A stretch of 64,000 nt of DNA. Origin: Acanthornis magna (taxonomy: Eukaryota; Chordata; Aves; Passeriformes; Acanthizidae). The stretch spans positions 5,407,501 through 5,471,500 of the forward strand of contig JAWUZG010000970.1 of assembly GCA_036785705.1 (NCBI GenBank). The letters run 5' to 3'. A program made the position numbers and the translations under genes. Below are positions 24,949-37,857 of the stretch, in pieces (within the stretch, counting starts at the first letter, position 1; every line of letters starts with the position of its first letter). The notes below the pieces were generated by a model. The model was not told the DNA's origin. It did no database searches and saw only the letters and a program-made list of their open reading frames with translations.

Positions 24949-26069
24949 CAAGATGGATTTGTTGTTGCTGGAGGAGCTATTTGGGTCAGGAAAGGGATGA
25001 ATAAATTTTTGGTGGGTTGATTGGTTGGTTGGTCTGGTTTGTTTTGTTTTTCAGTCCCTTTACTTTTCTCATTTTCAGACATTAATTCAAAATCCCCGTG
25101 CCTGCTCTTGGAATGGACCCTGCCCATAGTTTGTTTGCATGTTTGCATGATTACAGCCAAGACAAATCACGGGTGTCTATATTAACCCATTTCAGACTAC
25201 CTATCTACTCCTGACCTGTACTAAGAAGAAACGGATGCTAAGTAGTATGGACATCTGTTTAGACATACTGGCTAAAATGCCTAAATACCAAAGGACACAT
25301 TCACCTTCAAAGACCAATGTTTGTACTTTGCACCAAAGACCAAATCCTGCATCCACCAAAATGTAAAATTCTCAGTGTTTACAAAGAGGGGAGACCCCAT
25401 TCAGGAAATCCAGATGGGCATTCATCAAGGAGAGGCCCATGAAAACTTTGCATCTGAGGGTTAGGCTCATCTTATATGATCAAATACCCAGAACAAATTA
25501 CACCAGTGATGCAACAATATAGAATTAACCTTATCCTGGGCACCTTCAGGTGTCCTTTTCAGAATACTGAAAAGTTTCTGCCAACTTTTAACATTTTTAA
25601 CATTCTTCCAACTTCCAACGTTTTAAAGCAGTATTTGTGACTCATTGACCCAAACTAATTATGTTAAAGAGATTATATTTTCCAGGCCCTTATATGAATG
25701 TTATATGCACACATGTGTAAAATGTGCAACAAGAGCAAAATTCCAGAATATAACACTACAACATACTCTTAGAAAATTTCGAAAAGGACCTCTTCTATGT
25801 CACAAGCTAAAAATTGAACTTGTATTCAAAGGCACATTACTCTCATACAACTAGACAACATGAATTTTCAAATTAAATTATGGAGCAGCCCTGTAGAAAA
25901 GGCTGAAACTTCCCCCTTAATACCGTAAAATTTCACCTGATTTCACAAAGAAACACAGCTTATCACAGAGTAAAGCTTTTTCTGAGAAGATTAAAAAGAT
26001 ACAATAAAAGAGGTTTTGAAAATGAACTTATTCTAACCTGTTTTTTCTGCCTTGGAGAAAAACAATTAC
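24949..26069. other. Unique non-coding sequence
   Basis: No gene or repeat is recognised between the LTR and the next CR1 fragment. A short GGTT-rich patch lies near 25012-25050. Confidence 0.65.
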
Positions 26070-26546
26070 CCAGAGGGACCCTGATAGGATGAAGAAATGG
26101 GCTGACTCATGAAGTTCAACAAGGAGAAGTGCAAAGTCCAGCACCTGGGAAGCAACAATCCTGTGCACCAGTACATGCTGATGGCCAGTCAGCTGGAAGT
26201 AAGTTGGTAGAAAAGGACCTGGAGTTTTGGTGTATACCAAGTTGAATGTGGGCAAGCAATGTCTCCTTGCAGCAAAGGGAGCAGAGCCAGGTTTTTTTCA
26301 GTAGGGCCCAGAGACTGGGCAAGAAGCGTGCACTGAAAGGTTCCCTCTGAACATCAGGAAATATTTTTTCAATGACCAAGTGCTGGCACAGGTTTCCCAA
26401 AGTGGCTGTGCAGCCTCTTTCCTTGGAGATATTCAGTAGCCATCTGATCCTGGGCAACCAGGTCTAGGTGGTCCTGCTTGAGCTGGAGGTATGGACTCGA
26501 TGACCTCCAGAGGCCCCTTCCAGCCTCAGCCCCTCTGATTTAGTGA
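26070..26546 (+). mobile_element. CR1 LINE fragment, internally deleted
   Basis: The left part matches the CR1 reverse-transcriptase C-terminal region. Markers are TCATGAAGTTCAACAAGGAG, GTCCAGCACCTGGGAAG and CACCAGTACATGCTGATGGC, later AGCAATGTCTCCTTGCAGC. Past about 26280 it jumps to the 3' end region: CATCAGGAAATATTTTTTCA, GTGCTGGCACAGGTTTCCCA, then TGGACTCGATGACCTCCAGA and CCCCTCTGATTTAGTG. The several hundred bases normally between these parts are missing, so the copy is both 5'-truncated and internally deleted. The frame is broken throughout. It is in plus orientation, and its octamer tail is decayed. Confidence 0.92.
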
Positions 26547-29134
26547 ATTTTTAATATTTTTCTTCCCCATTGGACAGAAGCAAGGGAAGAAAAGAACAGT
26601 AAAAAGGACCACCTTTACCTATATAAAGACTAGTAAAGAATATTTATCTTGGTTTTTTGGACTTCAAGTTTTCCAATGCCTTATCTAACAGAAGAGGAAA
26701 CTAAAGATGCATGGGGGAATCAAAATGGGTAACAGATGAAGAAAATAAGACTTACACAGCTGAGCTGTGTTTAGGAGGGCACAGAAGGAAGAACAGAGGA
26801 AAAGAGAGGACCAGTCTTGAAGTGAACTAATTTCTGCTGTGAGCACAGTGAAGCAGAATAAGAATGGGAAAATGTCATTTCCATGTTCTTTCATTATACA
26901 TTTTGCAAATGGACATCTTGAAATCTGCAGGACATATTCTGCTTTGGATGGCCTAGTAAGCCTTCCATTCTTTCATTCATAACAAAGAAAAAATTAAAAT
27001 TACCAAACAGTTTTCAATGTACTGTTACTGTCACCCTAAACCACTGCAGTGATTTCTGTAAATGTGAAGCACAACTTAAAGGTGAAGAATCGGGGAAGAA
27101 GACTTAGGTCTGGCAATTCTGCGCTGTTAAATGCTGCTGTCACTTGTTTATATCATCTGTCTTCTGTAGTAACCCTCAGGATTGATTAACTAACCATTGA
27201 CATAGTAAACTAGTAAATATACCAAGAAAATTTCTTAATACCGAAGCTCATATATGCTTTCAGAACCATATACCTGGCTCACTTTTAAGAGGAGGCACTT
27301 CACCCTTCTCTCAGTTGCTTACACAGCTGATCTGATTTATAAAAACCAGAAATGTAAAAATTTAAGAAATAGAAGAGGAGGCAGGTCCTCTGGTAAAACA
27401 CCTTTAAAAGTCCCTTGGAATTACAGACTGTAGTGCATTTTGCAAAGCAGGCCACGGCACTCTAAAGCACAAAACCTATTCTTATTCATTTCAGTAGCCT
27501 TCTGCATGAACGTGCTCAGATCTCTTGTGGACACCATGTGAACATCTAGGTCATGATCCACGTCACTGACATAAGTAGAAGCAAGTTTACTGTACCCTAT
27601 ATGCAGATTTGGACAGCATCCTTAGGATTTTTTCACAAGAAGTTACATTCTTATTTAAGTAAAAATACTGTCATAGCTTCCACAATACTTCATGATAAAC
27701 AAACATGCTAGTCACATTTGTGAAAGGCTAGGATGATGGTAAATTAATATCATATTCATAAGCATTTTATATGGGAAGTCACCATCTTGTCTTGTTCAGT
27801 CGATTATCCAAATTATCTTCAAAATGCAGAAGGAGTTACCCAGTCCTTTGTTTCCCCATTTCCCTTCATTTCTTCCCTACTCTTTTAGCATAATAACCAA
27901 AACATTCAGAAAGTGTTTGCAATTATGTCACCAGCTCTACCTTCCCTGCCAAAAAAACACTGAAGACCTTTGTGGACACAAGCAGACATTCCCAGGTAAA
28001 GATGAAGAATTTCAAGAGCTATGACTGAGGAAGAGCAAGAGGTTGGTGAGAGAAAGTCTTTATGGGAAGACAAAGAAACCACCTTTGCAGCTGGCTTTCT
28101 AAGGAGAAAGCTTTACCCTACCAAGGCCCTGGATGACAATTTGGCGGCCCTACTGAGGTGCAGTCCTAGTTGTAACAAAATAGCACAGTGTGCATTTGAA
28201 ATAGGAATGGGATTGGTGGTGAACTCTTTTTGGTAACATAAATAAACTTTCCTTAGCTACCTTGCATACAACCACTGTGTTAGAGCAAGGTACTCAAGAA
28301 CAAACAGAGGATGAAAGATTAGGCATTTTTTCAAACACTAAAAAGAATGTATAGGTTGTCGGAAATTGTTTCTCTGTTAAGATTTTTCTTTCCTCCTCTT
28401 TCTTCGGATAATAGCAGCATGGAAAAATCAGAAAACAAGGGTGTTTATGAACCATACTGAAACAAATCAAGTGTATTTTATTGACCAAGCAAAACAGGCA
28501 GATAACATAAAAAAGCATGTTTTAAAATATTTTTAGAAAGGGAAAAAGTTATGTAATGCTGGTGCTATCAGCCCTGCAGTTCATGCAAGTGTCTTTAAAA
28601 GACAGGGAACATGTGAGGAGAATGGCCTTTGCAGAGCAAAGCAGCATCACAACACACCTCCAGATTACTTCATGCACAACATTGACACGTCTTTTAAATA
28701 TTAAGGGCTGTGTTCTACTCTAATTCTACACATAGGACTCCCATTAATGTCAGCGGGTGTTTCACATGAAGTACAAGAATAGAAACAGCCTTTGGCATCT
28801 TTTAGTGTTAAAGAAAAAAGATTTCAATAAGTTTACTTAATCCATCAAACTGGCAGACTCTAGCATTAGCTCCTGTGATAGTTCTGTCAATGCTTGGTCA
28901 AGCCTAAAAAACCTTCGAGTTTAAGCAAGTCTTGACACACAAGAGAAGCAGAAGCTCAAGATGGCCAACTGTAGGAAGTAAATAAACTTTTAAAAGCAAA
29001 AAGAATAAAGGATTAAAGGATAAAGAAAATTATTTTCCCCCTTTATATCAACTTTTTCTAGAGAATTATATGTTTCAGAAAAAGAAACCCACAGCTTGGC
29101 AGGCTGGGTGGAAAAAGAAAAGCAGAGACAAGTT

Positions 29135-29153
29135 GGGGGTTGGGGGGAGGGGG
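29135..29153 (+). repeat. G-rich tract
   Basis: Three guanine runs of 5, 6 and 5 are separated by TT and A. The tract is just short of a canonical four-run G-quadruplex. Confidence 0.6.
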
Positions 29154-31694
29154 AAGTAGAGTGCAGGTGCTAATCCTGCCAAGGCAGTTTTGCAATATTG
29201 ACTCTAGTGTATTGGGGCCATACAAACTTTTTGATGGTGCATTAACTGGTTTGCTTGACAGCCTGGATTCACTGGAGTTAAAAGTCTCGGTATATATCTT
29301 ACATCCATGGGAAGAACAGATTTGTGCCCAATAAAGTATTTTGCTGTCAGACACCCAAGTCAGAGCTTATCAATTGGTGTTTGCAAGGGTGGCAAGCATA
29401 AAACCACTCTACTAATTCCTTCCCTTCCATTGCTCTACTACCCTCTAATCACAATTAGAATAGCCTCTTAATCGTGGGTCCCTGACACATTTTTAATTTT
29501 AATTTTTTGTTTAAAGATCACAGAAGTCCCATGCACTTGCTAGCCTAGGTTTTTGAAGGACTGGTGGCTACCATTTGGATGAAATGCCCTTGACTGGGGT
29601 GTTAACCCTCATGATAGTTGCAAGCAACCTAGCTAAATCTGAAAGCTGGTAGATCCAAATCTAAAATATAAGGTCCTCTTCTCGCTGGCATATTTAGTAT
29701 CCATCTGGTTCAATTATAATTCAGGGCTACACAGTGGAATTCCTGTAATAGAGAAACTGACATAGGTACATGGTCTGGCTGACAATGTAGTTAGACAAGC
29801 TTGTTGAAATAATTTAAGATTTATAGGATGCATGTCATTAGTATTTTGACCTTGGTACAGAAAATATTTGAGGCAATTAAAACTGTATTACCATCACACA
29901 AAGTAGACAATTTGAAGAAAGCAACAGGGTAGAGGTACAGCTAGTTGTTGGACAGTGATATGCAAGCTCTTTGTATCCCCTGGAAAATTGATATGCTGTA
30001 TTTATAGTAGTAAAAGCATCTAAGCACAAACAGCATTTCAAGACAAAGTTAAAAATAGTACAGAGAGATGAGCCATACAGCCAACTGTATCTAACAAGTC
30101 TGTTCTCCATTTGCCTCTTTCTTCTAATTCAGTGAACGGCTTAGTTGAACCTATCAGTTCAGCACATGAGCAGTAACAAAGCATAGTAATTCTCATGTTC
30201 CACTCCCTCTTTGTTCAGTTGCTCTTTGGAATGAGCTCCCTCTTACTCACCACTGTCTGTCTTCCGTGTGTAGTTACATCAGTCTCTCCTTGGACTGTTA
30301 CTGAGGAAAAGCAATTGTCCAGAAACAGAAGTCTACATGTAGTTCTGGATAGGGCAGTTTCCCAATGGTTATTATAATCAATGGAGTCTCTTTCACTGAC
30401 TTCTGTAAGACGCAGATCAAAGCAAGACCCTTTCTTTAAGGTCCTTGTGAACAAACTTCACCTGAAAATGACAGAATGCTTCCTGCCAGGAAATCTACAG
30501 AGAATTCAGGAAGAACTCTGTTTTCAGTTTCACAACAAACTTAGATTAAGTGAATTGCCTTCTGTAGTTTTCTGGTGTCAATTCTAATTATGGCTAATGC
30601 TGTGTAAAACCTTTAGGCTTAAAAAGCTACATCAAGAAAAGTAGGGTGAAGGTTAGAATGCTTGTGGAAAACAAGGGTGATTTTGTGTTGAGTTCTTTTT
30701 GGGGTAGAGATTCTGAACCCTCTTTTTGTTTACAGTTCAGGCAGCTTTAAAAGGTTACACTGAAAGTGGCAGGAAGAAGTCTTCATAAGAGGCAGACAAA
30801 CAGTAGAATATATAAAATCATTTTAACATCGCCCTTAACTACTTCCTCACTAATCCACCAAAAAGACTCACCAAAGCACAAGTTAATTTATGTTCTCTGA
30901 ATTTCATTTAGGAATTGAGCATCTCAGCATCAATAGCCTCTGATTGAACAGACCTTATATTTATGAACTGGCACTGTAATGAATTCCTAACCAGTTCCAA
31001 TATTATGGGAAACATTTCAACTTAAAAATATAAATCCATACTAATATAAGGCAACTCATTTGGACCACTGGGGATTCATTATTAAAACAAACCTCCTCCT
31101 TTCTTTCAATGGTCCAATGGAACAATTCCCAAAAGGAGAGCCTATTAATGGACAGAAATTTTTCATCATTGCTCAGCAGCCGTGGTAGATCACAGCAGAA
31201 GAGACTTATCTAGCTACATTTCTGTCAGGTATAAGCTTCCCAAACCAAATCATAGTTTATCCTTCTCTAGATTCTACCCACTCCTCAGAGGAAAAAAAAA
31301 TTATCTAATTAAACCATCATTTTGCATATATAAATTAAGTATATATACTCTTTATAAACAGGATTCCTAGTAGTACATTTGAATCATAACTTGCACTTTT
31401 GCAACATCCCCATGGAGTTAATTTTAGAAATGAATGAATGAAAGAATGCCACTGAGACTAGAGTTTCTCTCACACACTTCTACACTGGTTTATCTAGTTT
31501 TAATGTCTAGGACTTACACAGTTGCAAACTACAGCCACTTAAATGACATCTATTGTACCCCGCATGAAATTTGGTGAAATAAATGCTGAAGTATGAAATC
31601 CATTAGTGCCAGATATACTATACACTGCATTTGCAAAGGCTTAGTTCAGGGGGATGGAAATTCCTCTCCACAGATAAATACAGCTTTCAAATGG

Positions 31695-31749
31695 TTATTA
31701 TTATTATTATTATTATTGTTATTGTTGTTATTATTATTATTATTTTATT
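31695..31749. repeat. (TTA)n microsatellite
   Basis: TTA units with a few TTG interruptions extend for about 55 bp. In one frame they read as polyleucine, which explains the spurious open frame at 31593-31808. Confidence 0.95.
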
Positions 31750-32949
31750 CCAACAAAAAATCTATTTTTTTGTATGAGTCTATCTGCTGGTATTCTGAAA
31801 CTCAATGAAATACCTCAAGGCAGGCACTTGCTCATTATTTCCTGTTGAAGCAGTGCAAAACAGTTCTTTGTGTTATTTGAAGCAAGCAGCAAAGATAGCA
31901 GCAACACAGGGGTGACTTCATTTCCTTGGGGGAAGAGAAATTCCAACATATATTTAATATATATTTATATGCTGTATAATTAAAAAGGTATCCCAAAGAG
32001 ATCAACAGGCACTGATAAGTACTTCTTATTGAAAGAGGAACATAAACCAGAAGAAGTATGCTTGAAAGTGCAGTGGAACACAATCCAAGGTGAGATCCTA
32101 CCGATGGGAACCCATAAAAATCACTGAACAGCCCACTCCAAACTAGGAGTCCTGTGGTTTTTGCTCAGTTTAGCTTCTTATAGATTCTAATGGCTGCAGA
32201 GCATGTGCAAACCAAACCAAAGACAGTCTATAGTGAATTCTGGTTTTCGGTGTTCTTTCCCAATAAGTTTGGAAACCAATTGTGCCACCATCTGCCATAG
32301 AAAAATGTTGTCCTGGGTTCATGTCACTCCTGGAAACTGGATGAATGCTAATTTGGATAAGAATAGCTTCTTTTTGTAATGTTTCATTTGCTGTGATCTC
32401 AGTCCAAGAGAGAATCAGGCCAATTATATTGAGTGCAAACTCATTACAAAGAAGCTTCATGTGCTTTAAAAAAAATAAAATATTTTTCACATATCAATGA
32501 ATGAACTATCCTGCCTTTGAAGGAAAATTCAAGTGCAGGGGAAAAGAAGTGGTTTAAATAAAAATATACTCTCATTTGCACTCTATAAAACTGTGATTAC
32601 CTACTTTTCCTTTCATGAAATAAACTGGTCCTCCTCTAAAGTCAATTTGCAAGAGCCTCAGCTTATAAAAAATCCCAACCAACCTCCCCCTCCCATAAAA
32701 TCATTCAAAGAAAACCTACCTGGACAAAAGGCCTAGTTTCCCTACTGCTTTGTACTAGGGTGGAAAAAAAACTCTTGTCTGCTACATTAGTGAGAAATAA
32801 CAACTTCAGAGACTCAGACACATGCTGAAATGTTTCAGTTGAAATCAAGCTCTAAGAAATTTTTTAAATGTTTTCAACACATCAGCATGAAGCATCGACC
32901 TATTTGGAATCACTTAGATCTAAAGCAAATGCACTGATTGTTTTCACAG

Positions 32950-33100
32950 CATGCTTTTCTTCTTCAAGCTGCAACAGGCAGACTGGCAACTGCTGTTCAG
33001 AAAGGTTTTCAGCCCCCTGCCTTGGACTACTGTAGCCTATGACACGATCAATAGCAGGGTTAGAAGGCAGAGGGAGCTAAAGAAAGATTATGAAGATGAG
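32950..33100 (+). other. Exon-like open segment, unproven
   Basis: The segment is preceded by a good splice-acceptor-like sequence, CTGATTGTTTTCACAG, and followed by a strong donor-like GAG|GTGAGT at 33101. An ATG directly after the acceptor (32951) opens a frame that reads through to the donor in phase 0, about 50 codons. The second half is rich in Arg, Lys, Glu and Asp. I recognise no protein family. Signals like these occur by chance in DNA this size, so this is a lead, not a gene. Confidence 0.2.
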
Positions 33101-34199
33101 GTGAGTGACAGAATTGCCTTACAGGATTTGTTCTTTCACTCACCTTCAGTCTTTTCTGTGCAAACAAAGATGGACAAACATCCCAATTCTTTCTCCGAAA
33201 GGGGACAGAAATTGTGGGGAGACAGTGCAGCATGAGCACAGACAGCATTCTGCACTTTGGAACATTCTGCTCAACAGATAGGACAAGAAAGACCTTGCCA
33301 GCAGATATCTTTTTCTTTGTCTGGGTGCAATGGAGATACCACTAAAGAAAATTTTTCTCTCATTAATGAGTATAATTAGCATGCATGGTGAGAAGAAGTT
33401 CATGGTGAAATAAAATTTGAATATTCTCCTTTAATCATTTCACCTCAGCCCTGCCTGTGCTATCTGCAGGCATCTCTGCTCCAGCTCTTCTGATAGCAAC
33501 CATCATCTTTCCAACAAGCCCCGCTCCCTTTGAACTGGTGCATAATGGGAGAGCGCTTCAGACACCTGTCCTGCTTAATGTCCCACTGCACAGGACGCTT
33601 TTGCTGCCATGTTATAAATATTTTAATGGCTTTCAGTTGTTCAGGTACCATATTATTAATTAATTTTTATAGTAACCCTAACAATCTTAATACAGTGCAG
33701 CGCTTGTTAGAGACTTTATGATAGAAAAGTGATTTTAAGTTCCCTACTGTAGTTACAATGCTGCTCTCCTACTCTATCCCACCACCAGTTTATGAAGATA
33801 CTTAGTTTGAACTTACTGCAGTAGCGTGAGAAAAGATGGAAAAAAACAGCTCAAAGGGAATAAGAGAATGCCTGGTTTGTGCCACTGTCTGTTCTTTCCA
33901 GTTGTACACAGAAGAATCCCAGGAGAAAAGCATATTTGGAAATTAATGGCATGCAGCAGACAGAATATTGTTGGGATCCAGTCAATCCACATTTATATTT
34001 TAATATGATAAAAAGACAGGAAATGGACACAAATTTTCTACAGTTCTTTAAGTGCTCTACTGCCCAAGCAAACTATTAACTGTGGGTTACAAAGGCTCAT
34101 GGTCAGTGCAACACTCCAACAAGGACAGGGCTCTCTAGACCCATGGCACGGGCTGACGTAAGCACCACTATATAGCAATAATGCAGACCCCCACTGCCG

Positions 34200-34219
34200 A
34201 CCATTTGTTTACAAATGGT
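34200..34219. promoter_or_regulatory. Perfect palindrome with E-boxes and forkhead core
   Basis: ACCATTTGTTTACAAATGGT has two perfect 9-bp arms around a TT spacer. It holds two E-boxes (CATTTG and CAAATG) flanking a forkhead-type core TGTTTAC. This could be a symmetric protein-binding site or simply a chance palindrome. No promoter context is visible. Confidence 0.25.
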
Positions 34220-36765
34220 TATAGCATCATTATTTGTGCTGTGCCTACAAGTATGACTTTCTATAAGTCTTCACGCTCAAAGAGAAAACTCTCCCAGTTC
34301 AGATGCAGAAGAAAACACAAGCTACCAGCCAGTAATGGATGAGTCTTCCAATAACCATTATCACATTTTAGCCTGGTTCCATCATCTCACCCATGATATT
34401 AGCAGGAGCTAAAAAATTTGGACACTTTGCCCTCCTAGAGAGCAGCATAGTGGAAGCAAACAGAAGAAGGCATTGAAGAGTACTTTTATTTTTTGTTTAA
34501 AACCTTTTAATAAAGTGACAATAGGAGAGATGGCATGGGGAGCACTAAGGGACTACATCAAGGAACCCACCAGTATGGGAAGGCACAGTCCCAGGGTGAT
34601 CACAGCAAGCACCCTGCTAGCACCAGAGATGACTGGGCCAAGCACCAAGGGTGAACATGTGGTACTACACAGGCAAACACAGGGCATCTTACAGCAGCCA
34701 CATAACTATGCCATGGGCTGGCAGACCTCCCCATCTTGTAGCACTTGACTGTTATCTCTCCTTTTCTTCTGCAATAACCCAGCAAACAGCATTTCACCTG
34801 TCCCAACAGTACCTCTTAGATCCACTTCCCAGTTGCTTTGCTTAACAAAGTGCACTCAGGTGTCCCCCTTCCCAGACATGGACACTATCTGCTCCCTCAC
34901 TGTGGAGCTTCAGCTGCCCCAGCCTATGTGCTATTCAGGTTGCCAGTTCACAAAATTAGTTTCAGGAAAACACTCATGGTGAAGGCTTTTCTTTTGGCAA
35001 GGGAACTCCCTTGAGTTATACTTGAGTCTGTCAAGATGAGTCTGTCACTTGACAGTGCCCTTCCTGATCAGACAATATGTTTGCTATTTGTGTCATATTG
35101 ACATCCAAGGTTTCAATTAATCCCACCTCAGGGCATGACAGCAGCTTCTTACATGTACTGAGTTGCTTGTGCTTTGGGCAGAAGGGTCTGTCTTGTTTTT
35201 TGTGTTCATCTTTGCAGCAACCATCTTTTAGACATATAATGTAACATGTGGGCAACAGACTTGAACTGAATCTCTTGGTTAGATGGATTTTTGTTAGGGT
35301 TTGAAGAACTTTGGGAACCAATATATGGTGTCAATACTGTAAAAATCACTGAGAACTTGTAATCACTATCAGCTGACAACTAAACAGGTGTGCATTTACT
35401 TCAACTTTATCCTGCTAAGTACCAGACTTGAACACCTCTCACAAAAAGGCATGGAATTTAACTCATTCTCATGTGAAGGATGACTACAAAGTCTACATGG
35501 ACTGGGTCTTCCACTTAACCCTGCAAAGTGACATATAGAAGTATTTAATCAATGAGAAGACTCTTCTGCATAGCAATTAGTTTCAGCTTCAAAAACTAAA
35601 CCCACGAATTTTCAGTTACAATACAGCTACTTCATAGCAGGTGCAAGCTGGACCCTAACTTTTGCTTGTAGCTATACCATCAGAGATGACATGGCAAAAT
35701 AGCAGATCTCTAACAGCTGCATTTTTGTCATTTGTTGAAAACCCCCATTACATAGCAAGAAGATAGACACTAAAGATGCACACCAAAAAGTAACACCAGT
35801 GTGAGTAGCATTGAGGGGAGTGAATGAAGGGAGGAAGATGGCCAAGCATCTTTCTCCACACAGCAGAAACATCACTTCCTCCTGTGGAATCTGGGTTGGA
35901 GGCATGCTTCCAATATGAGGTCACTTATACAGGCACAACTTTCATATATAGCTCATGGCAACTGATAGTGGGACTACTGGTCCGACCCCCAGCTGGGTAC
36001 ACCTTGGTTTTCCTATGAGCTTCCATCTCCAACTCCTCTGGCATAGCACTGATGCTACATTGGTTCCCTTTGAAACTCACACCTTCTCTGGTTATGTACT
36101 GTGTGGCACTGGACAGCCAGTGGAGAGCAAAGAGGGCACCTGTAAATGGTCAGAGCTACCTGCTCACATATCAGCAGATCCAGGCCCTCTTTATGCCGGT
36201 AATTTTTTCATGGACAGTATCTAGAAATGTAAAGAACAACAAATGGAGGACTTAAACATTTTACTGTGAAGTTTATCAAACCAAGTATTGTCTACAAAAT
36301 GTGTTTTAGGGTTGATAATTTTTAACTTGAAGAATTTTTATCTTTTTTTAAATTTGGTATTTGTTGCTGCTACATTATTATATACCCTAACATCCAAGCA
36401 TCAGAAAAATCAACATCTTTAATTTCACACTATAACTTTGCCTAAAAGAAGAGTAAAATACATTACAACAGCCATTGCTTATGGCCGATAAAAAATTACG
36501 AACAAACCTGCTCCAGATATCATTATGTGTGTATACTAAAGAAATTCTTGTTGTGAAGAACAACACAACCAAAACTTAAGACAAATCAATAATTCTTAAG
36601 TCATTAGAGTCAATTCCTGGATCTACAAAGAATCATGATTTTGGACATGAGGCTCTCAGCAAGTTGTGAAAATGGTCAAAGTGAGGTTCAGATGACATGA
36701 CCAAACAAGAGACCTACATTTACTAATTATTTCCTTGCATGGTCCGACAGTAATCACTATGAAGT

Positions 36766-37857
36766 TGTCCTGGGCAACCCAAAATATTTTTGTATTCTGT
36801 ATCTATCTGTGCCCAAAATTGTTACTGTCTCTTTAAGATCCCACGGCTGAAAACAGAACCATGGGGCTGGGGATGTCAGGTGCCTATTTTAAAGTCGGGG
36901 TCACTCAGGCAGAGCTCTCTTTCCTCTTGCTCTTTCCCATTTGTTCCTGCAGGGAGAGAGCTAAGGCAGCCCAAGACAGAGGTTCCCCTTCCTTTTTCTT
37001 TTGTTTCTCTCTGGCTTCTGGAGGGCCTTGCTTCAGACAGGTTTCCAGGTGGCAACAGTAGCAATGCAAGAGTTTCATTCCACAATTCAAAACAGTTTCA
37101 GAGCGAATTTTTCAACACCTGTCCAGAGGGCAAAGTCAGAGCCGGTCGAGGTTGGGCCACCATTCTTCGGTGCTCAGGAGTCTGTCTTTCTTCCTCACCC
37201 TCATCGGAACAGGGACCTGAGACAGCAGCACCAACACCAATGGCCTGGCGGCAGCAGAGCTGACACCATCTGGAGCCAGCCAGCTGAGGTTCGCCAGGTT
37301 CTTCAGTTCCCAAGTTACAGCCTCCAGCGTGTGTCAGCCGCCTTTGTTGATGGAGCTGCCACTGCCAGAGAGATTGAGGGGGCATTTTACTGGGTTTGGA
37401 CTCCAAGTTTTCTTTTTGTTTTGTCCTTGTTCCCTCCTGGTTGTTGTTTGGGGAAGAGGGAGTTTTTGTAAACAAGGAGTTTCAGTTTCTGTGTTGTTTT
37501 TCTCTTTGTTCTCTCCCTCCATGCATAGTCGGGAGAGGTGGGAATCCTGCTGCCGTCTTTCCCTTTGTCTCCCCACACACAATCGTCTGCAGAGGGTGCC
37601 ATCTCCGGAGTGAGGGTTGTCTGCCATTTTAGTTTTCTCTTTGTTCCTGAGGACTCTGAGAGATAAGCAATTTTGTAGCTAGTGATAATTTACTGGGTTT
37701 TTTGCCTGTTGCTGTTTCATTTTTTAGTAAACTGCTTTTTTTTCACTTCTGTCTACTCATATCCATGTCCATATTGGTGGAAAGGGATTGGGTGAAACTA
37801 ATGGGGAGGCAACCCATTTTAGAGTGTTCGCCTCTTAAATTGTATTAAACCAAGAGA
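36766..37857 (+). mobile_element. Solo LTR, ERVL-like, about 1.09 kb
   Basis: It starts TGTCCTGGGCAACCC and ends near ATTAAACCAAGAGA, where the usual terminal CA has apparently mutated. The flanks GAAGT (36761-36765) and GATGT (37858-37862) match at 4 of 5 positions, consistent with an eroded 5-bp duplication. Near the right end, a TTTTTAGTAAAC signal (about 37721-37732) precedes a pyrimidine-rich patch and a GGTGGAAAGGGATTGGGTGA block typical of the 3' part of avian LTRs, giving plus orientation. The element is GC-richer than its surroundings. It contains overlapping open frames of 157 and 156 codons, which are the largest after the one at 43333 but have no retroviral or other homology I can see. 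No internal viral genes adjoin it. Confidence 0.83.

Larger units (their letters stand above)
26547..36765. other. Unique non-coding sequence, 10 kb
   Basis: No proven gene or interspersed repeat is found. Individual items noted are a G-rich run (29135-29153), a TTA microsatellite (31695-31749), an exon-like open segment (32950-33100), a less AT-rich block (about 33440-33665) and a 20-bp palindrome (34200-34219). Two consecutive open frames at 27824-28236 (66 and 71 codons) match nothing I recognise. Confidence 0.6.

Noticed and set aside
27824..28236. Two adjacent open frames that might be one broken gene
   Set aside because: Neither resembles a known family, and no splice signals or repeat-element context tie them together.
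31593..31808. Open frame with a polyleucine stretch suggesting a membrane segment
   Set aside because: The leucines are the TTA microsatellite at 31695-31749.
36790..37471. Overlapping open frames of 157 and 156 codons, with a 125-codon frame on the other strand
   Set aside because: All lie inside the LTR at 36766-37857, overlap one another in several frames, and resemble no retroviral protein.
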